A stretch of DNA of 64,000 nucleotides from Boswellia sacra (lineage: Eukaryota > Streptophyta > Magnoliopsida > Sapindales > Burseraceae), in the NCBI GenBank assembly GCA_013180625.2, contig SNVD02006049.1, positions 172,984 to 236,983 of the forward strand, read 5' to 3'. Positions 59,804-64,000 of this stretch are shown in pieces. The first letter of the stretch is position 1. Each line of letters begins with the position of its first letter. The position numbers and the translations under genes are program-made. The notes under the pieces were generated by a model. That model did no database searches. It was not told the DNA's origin and saw only the letters and a program-made list of their open reading frames with translations.

Positions 59804-60852
59804 TTAAGGTCCACCATCTTGAGGAGATACTCCTATTTCTTCTATCAACTCACTTGCCAAGCCAACAAAATCAACTTCAGGATACTTATCCCTCATCTTT
59901 ACGGTTAATTGCTCTATCACCAATGTTCCAGCATCCTCAAAAATCCTATCATGTTGAACAACATTAACCTGGTTAAGTTCTCTTTCTTTGGCTAGCTCCT
60001 TGTCCTTGGTAACTATAACTTCCTCCATTTTTCGAACCTTGTTAGCCAACTCCTGGATTTTCTTATCCATGACTGCCGTATCCTTTATGTGTTGTTCTTT
60101 AATCGAAGCTTCCCAAGTATCAAAGTTTTTCTCATCCTCTCTCAACCTTTGATTCTCCCTCTTCAGTTTTTCGTTTTCAACGAAGGTAGCCTTGATGACA
60201 TCGCGATGCTGAGCCATTATGTTAGACCCCTAAAAAAAAAAAAAAGAATTGTCAACAAGTCAAGAAGAGATGATGATTAAATGAGGCTCTGCAACCCGCT
60301 AACAAGTTAAAAGTCGATTTTGTAAAGAATATCCTAGAGGAAGGAATGGGAAAGCAGTAATCAAATAAGTGACAGAGGATTGAAGTACATACCATACTAT
60401 GACAAGTCATAGAAACATCAATGGCATTCATTGTCTTCATGTTGGCTGTGCTCTGAGCCACGTCTTCTGATAGGACGTGGGTGGAAGCCGTGAACAAAGG
60501 ATGCATGTGCGCCTCAACCAAAGTCTTGTCACCATGAGGAGGTGGGCTGTCAAATATGGAAAAGCCCTTAAAAGCCTTTTTAAGAGAACTAAGGAACTTC
60601 TTTAGGGTATTATTTGGGTTGAAAGGTTCCTTAACTTTTCTGAATGTTGCTGCAGAAACTATAGGAGATTTCCCTTTTTCAGCCTTAGTCTTATGAGCTA
60701 TATGCTTTTGCCTTTTTCTTGATGGCTCATCATCTTTGGATGCTGCTCCCTCCGTGGGACTAGTGCTGCTAGGTCCACCTATCTTCTTCCTGATTTTCAA
60801 AGCCCTCATCAAGGCACTCGCATCAATTTTCTTGTCCATTCCTCCTTTACCT
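59804..60852 (-). CDS. Antisense ORF of the Tat element, spliced, 5' end displaced
   Basis: On the minus strand an exon (60393-60852) begins after an acceptor (TTATGTAG) and reads GGMDKKIDASALMRALKIRK. It continues through a basic stretch (PSRKRQKHIAHKTKAEKGK) to MTCHSM, ending at a GTATGT donor. The second exon (59804-60229) continues in phase with GSNIMAQHRDVIKATFVENE. It is a long coiled coil (KLKRENQRLREDEKNFD to about IEQLTVKMRDKYPEVDF) ending GVSPQDGGP. The charged middle and coiled-coil C terminus fit the antisense-ORF proteins of Tat elements, whose role is unknown. The N-terminal exons lie beyond the inserted LTR, outside the window. Confidence 0.7.
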
Positions 60853-60914
60853 ACATAAGAGGTTACATAAAACTTTAAGGTTAATATAATCATCGATACT
60901 AAGGGGAAGGTAAA

Positions 60915-62322
60915 TGATGCGTTCGAAACTAGCAAGTATACTAGTCGCACAAGTAATAAAGTGATGAGTAAGATATCGTTCCCACAAGGATTGATTCTAA
61001 TTAAATTTGTTATTCGAAAGCAAAAACAGAGTAAATGGGGGGTTTTGTTGATTGATTAACTAAGTGAAATAATAATGCAAACGAAGAATAACAAAACAGA
61101 AAGTTAATTCGAATGAAAAATCAATGAGAGAAAGCTGGTTAAGGGATCCTTCTCTACCACAAGATATGGATTTGCGAATTAATCGTAGAATTGTCATCCA
61201 ATTACAGCATTGAAGTTATCAACCGTAGATAACAACAAGCTCTGTTATCCCAATCTTTCCTTACTTTGTTGTTAAATAAAATAGGCTCTTTACTTAATCT
61301 CTATCCATTAAACAACCTAGAACAAGCTCTCTAAATTTAATTCAATGGATGCATTATGAAAAGAAAGACAGGTTGATCTAAGCAACAAACACACAAGCTC
61401 GGATTATTTAACTTAGGTTGTATTCTCCAATTGCAATCTCTGATCACAATTTTGCTACTAATGATTAGAAATTCAAGACAATTACGGATCAAGATTTCTA
61501 GTCTAGCAATAGACAACAACCAGATTATATTCAGTTGGCCATTCAAATACAATCCAGCAAGCAATCATAAGCATTAAATATGGGAAAATACAAGCAACTT
61601 CAATTAGAGAATTGGATAACAATTCCTTGCACAATCAACTTACAAAAACCATATCAGGGGCTTTGAAATCACCCTCAACCAATTCAGATTCAGTTACATA
61701 TGTTTAAGAACGTGGTAAATAATACAACATGGAGACATTCCAGAAAATGAAAGGGTAGGGAAAAACTTAGCAAATTTGATGTAATTCTCTTTGGATTGTA
61801 GTTCTTCCTCTTTCCAAGCTTCCTTTCTCCTTCAAGAACTCCAAGAGATGAAAGAATTCCAGAGCTGAAGCCTCCACCACGTTCTCCCCTCTTCAAGTTC
61901 TGAAAATAAAACCCTATAATGTGTTTAAATACTCTGCTACAGTGACTTGCTACAGTACCCCGTATTATACATGCTACAGTGGCTTGTGGAATTATATTTC
62001 TATACATCTCACACTGTTTTGATTACAACTTTTGGTACACTGAATGGATTTATAAACCGTAAATTTCTCCAGAACATAGACTTCGAGAGCTTTTCAATGG
62101 TATATGATATGTCATCGGGTTCATTGTATATCAATACAATTAAATCCGAGAAGATGGTTGACTAGCAGAGGTGAAATTGAAGGGTTTTACTCCATTTTTG
62201 TGCAAGTTGCTCCAAAACTCCTACAAACATCAAAACCACACAAAAACATAAAATACCAAGGAATATAGCAAAGAAACATGGACGAATTGATATGAAAATG
62301 ATATATAAATAGACACTTATCA
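60915..62322 (-). repeat. LTR of an Athila/Tat-type Ty3/gypsy element (minus strand)
   Basis: On the minus strand it starts TGATAAGTGTCTATTTATAT (62322) and ends TTTCGAACGCATCA (60915), 1408 bp. The purine tract TAAGTGTGGGGGAATT (62323-62338) lies directly before its start, so this is the 3' LTR and the element body extends to the right. The GTGGGAACGATATCTTAC block near its end (about 60980) is common in Athila/Tat-type LTRs. Lineage is inferred from LTR length and these motifs. The sequence on its left is the intron of the Tat antisense ORF. Confidence 0.75.
61935..61985. repeat. TGCTACAGT motif cluster within the LTR
   Basis: Three copies of TGCTACAGT (about 61936, 61950 and 61975) lie within 50 bp of the LTR. 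They may be promoter-part repeats; no binding factor is assigned. Confidence 0.6.
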
Positions 62323-64000
62323 AATTCCCCCACACTTAGACTTGGCTAGTCCTCGAGCAACTACGACAATATGAAATAAAACTAAACCGAAACAGAATCA
62401 ACAAAAAATTAAAAACACACAAATGCTTCATCTTGCAAATAGGCCTCAAAGATTGTACTTAATTATAACCCAAGGAAAACTTCAAAATAATGCACTTGAT
62501 CAAGAATTTTATCTCAAAGATTAGTTTCGCTTCATTTCAATTCCTTAAGTGTGTGTGTGTAGAGCCATTCTCACCTAATCACTTGTAACCCGGAAGAGTT
62601 TATGCATAAAAAAGAATCATATTTAATATTGAAGATGTGTGTATAAATGAACTCCATAGGCCTGCTTTTCAAGTCACTCTCCATAATGTAGACATGCACA
62701 ACACTAAGGATCAAGTAGGACTTTATTAAGCTTGTAACGTTTGGCTTGGGTGAAGGTATGATAAAGGATAATAATTTGGCTCAAATCACCCACAAACACA
62801 TAAATCATTCAAGAATATGTAGAGCTCAACCCTATAACACAACTTCATTTCAATTCACCAGTTTACTCCCCCAAACTTATTTAGAACACTCAATCTTTTT
62901 TCTTTTTTCTTTTTTTTGCAGAAAACAAAAGAAAACTACACCCCCACACTTTGTTGTTTCATTCTTTTAAGAACACTTAAGGGTATAGATCTCTTATTCT
63001 TCTTCTTTTGTTCTCTTTTTTTTTTCTTTTTTTTCTTTTTTTTTTTTTACACTTCCCCTCCCCCACACTTAAACAACACATTGTCCTCAATGTGTAAGTA
63101 CGTTGACGATAAGTACAGATTGGTTTTTTTCTTTTTTCTTTTTTTTTACAAACACAATAGAACTCACTTGCATTGCTCATGACACATCCCAACCTCCTCT
63201 AACTTCCCAAAACCAAAACATAGCTCAAAATTTAATTGTGAATGATCTACATGCTCATAGGTAAGGGATAAACTGTTTGGAACAAATTCATTTGAGGTTA
63301 GGAAATCTTTAGTGAGTTAACAAAGAAAAAGGCTTACAAAGGCTCAAAGGGGTAACTAGGGATCAATTTCAGTCAAGGTTGGCTATAAGGCTCAAACCAA
63401 AGATGGCCTAAATCATTTCCCCAATGTTGCACAGTCTAGGATTTCGCCTCGAGTGACCATCAAACAAGTTCTAGAATTCATGAAAATCTGAAGAAACATT
63501 TAAATTACATAAACTTTCTCTAAGTGAACAAATAACTCAGTGATAATAGCTCAGTGCTCAATGTTGCGCAAGGAATCAAAAGCAAAACGAAAACCAATAA
63601 ACATTTCAAGCACACAGATCCATGCATCATTTATCATTTTCCAAGAGTTATTCTTAATTCAATCATTATCTTATCATCGACCCACAAAATGCAAGAAAAG
63701 AGGTACGCGGCGTTGTTACACCTGAGTCAAGTTGTATATTTCAACAATCCTTAGGACCAGTAGCCCGCAGACTTAAGGTTTCCAGCCTATATACCTTTAT
63801 TATGCAAGAACAAAATAAGAAACAAGACACTTCAAACAATATGAAAATAAACAAACTACAGATTTATTTAGAGAGAATGCGTTTCAAGGGTTAAGGAAAC
63901 CCCATATTCTGCCATCCTCAGGTTTTTCCACAATTTTTTTTTTGAATCGAAACTAATAAAGACAAAAACACATAACAACTTCAAATTACACAAAACTAAA
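62323..64000 (-). mobile_element. 3' non-coding part of the Athila/Tat-type element, partial
   Basis: The region begins with the purine tract, next to TTGCTCGAGGACTAGCCAAG (minus strand), a phrase often found before 3' LTRs of this group. Further in are T-rich runs (62900-63150) and repeated CCCCCACACTT motifs (about 62940 and 63058), which look like extra purine tracts on the minus strand. I see no protein domain before the window ends. Coding parts would lie beyond 64000. Confidence 0.65.

Larger units (their letters stand above)
50890..60914 (+). mobile_element. Ty3/gypsy retrotransposon, Tat lineage, 3' part displaced
   Basis: The order is 5' LTR (about 50890-52577), primer site, gag, protease, RT, RNase H, a second plant-type RNase H, integrase, a tandem-repeat 3' UTR and an antisense spliced ORF. 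The double RNase H and the antisense ORF are established marks of Tat elements. At 60915 the sequence passes into another element's LTR. The rest of the antisense ORF and the 3' LTR must lie beyond it, outside the window. Coding frames have four in-frame stops and two frameshifts, so this copy is inactive. The exact left end was not determined. Confidence 0.88.

Noticed and set aside
62916..63192. Phe-rich and Lys-rich overlapping frames
   Set aside because: They come from T-rich runs in the non-coding 3' part of a retroelement.
1..64000. tRNA, rRNA, organelle insertions or a biosynthetic cluster
   Set aside because: I looked for tRNA and rRNA core motifs and for groups of pathway enzymes and saw none. 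The HMGR and GTPase pieces are transposon cargo, not a cluster.

Overview
This window is nuclear DNA of a flowering plant, most likely a eudicot. It is AT-rich, and its host genes are split by short GT-AG introns. One gene encodes PsaN, a photosystem I subunit found in plants and green algae. Most of the remaining sequence is plant transposable elements, many inserted inside one another. I cannot name the species. All calls come from reading the sequence and hand translation; no database search was run.

Only three host genes look intact, all between 38 and 47.3 kb: a single-exon B3-domain DNA-binding protein (minus), psaN (plus, three exons) and a GH28 polygalacturonase-like gene (minus, five exons). 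psaN and the GH28 gene converge. Copies of the B3 gene's upstream DNA recur near 37.6 and 36.0 kb, which suggests lost tandem relatives. A fragment of a membrane-protein gene lies near 39.8 kb. The genes show no functional link to one another.

Left part (0-24 kb): a 7.3-kb CACTA DNA transposon (2971-10264) has matching termini and a GAT target duplication. It carries intron-containing fragments of a probable plastid NOG1-like GTPase gene. Three related long-TIR Mutator-like elements follow (12134-13031, 13140-14555, 20525-23555). The third carries pieces of an HMG-CoA reductase gene and was later entered by a 1.84-kb non-autonomous LTR element (20758-22595). A small hAT-like element, a fragmented LTR and a decayed Ty1/copia element lie between them.

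Middle (24-36 kb): an 11.5-kb Ty1/copia element of SIRE-like organisation lies on the minus strand (24178-35701) with a CATCT target duplication. A gag-only LTR element (30457-32990, AACCT duplication) sits inside it. The gag-only element resembles the 20758-22595 element in several ways.

Right part (48-64 kb): a 0.7-kb hAT element has an 8-bp duplication. A Ty3/gypsy element of the Tat lineage follows (about 50.9-60.9 kb). It has a 31-bp minisatellite in its LTR, two RNase H domains, a 210-bp tandem duplication and a spliced antisense ORF. An Athila/Tat-type LTR (60915-62322) has inserted into an intron of that antisense ORF, and its element runs off the window end.
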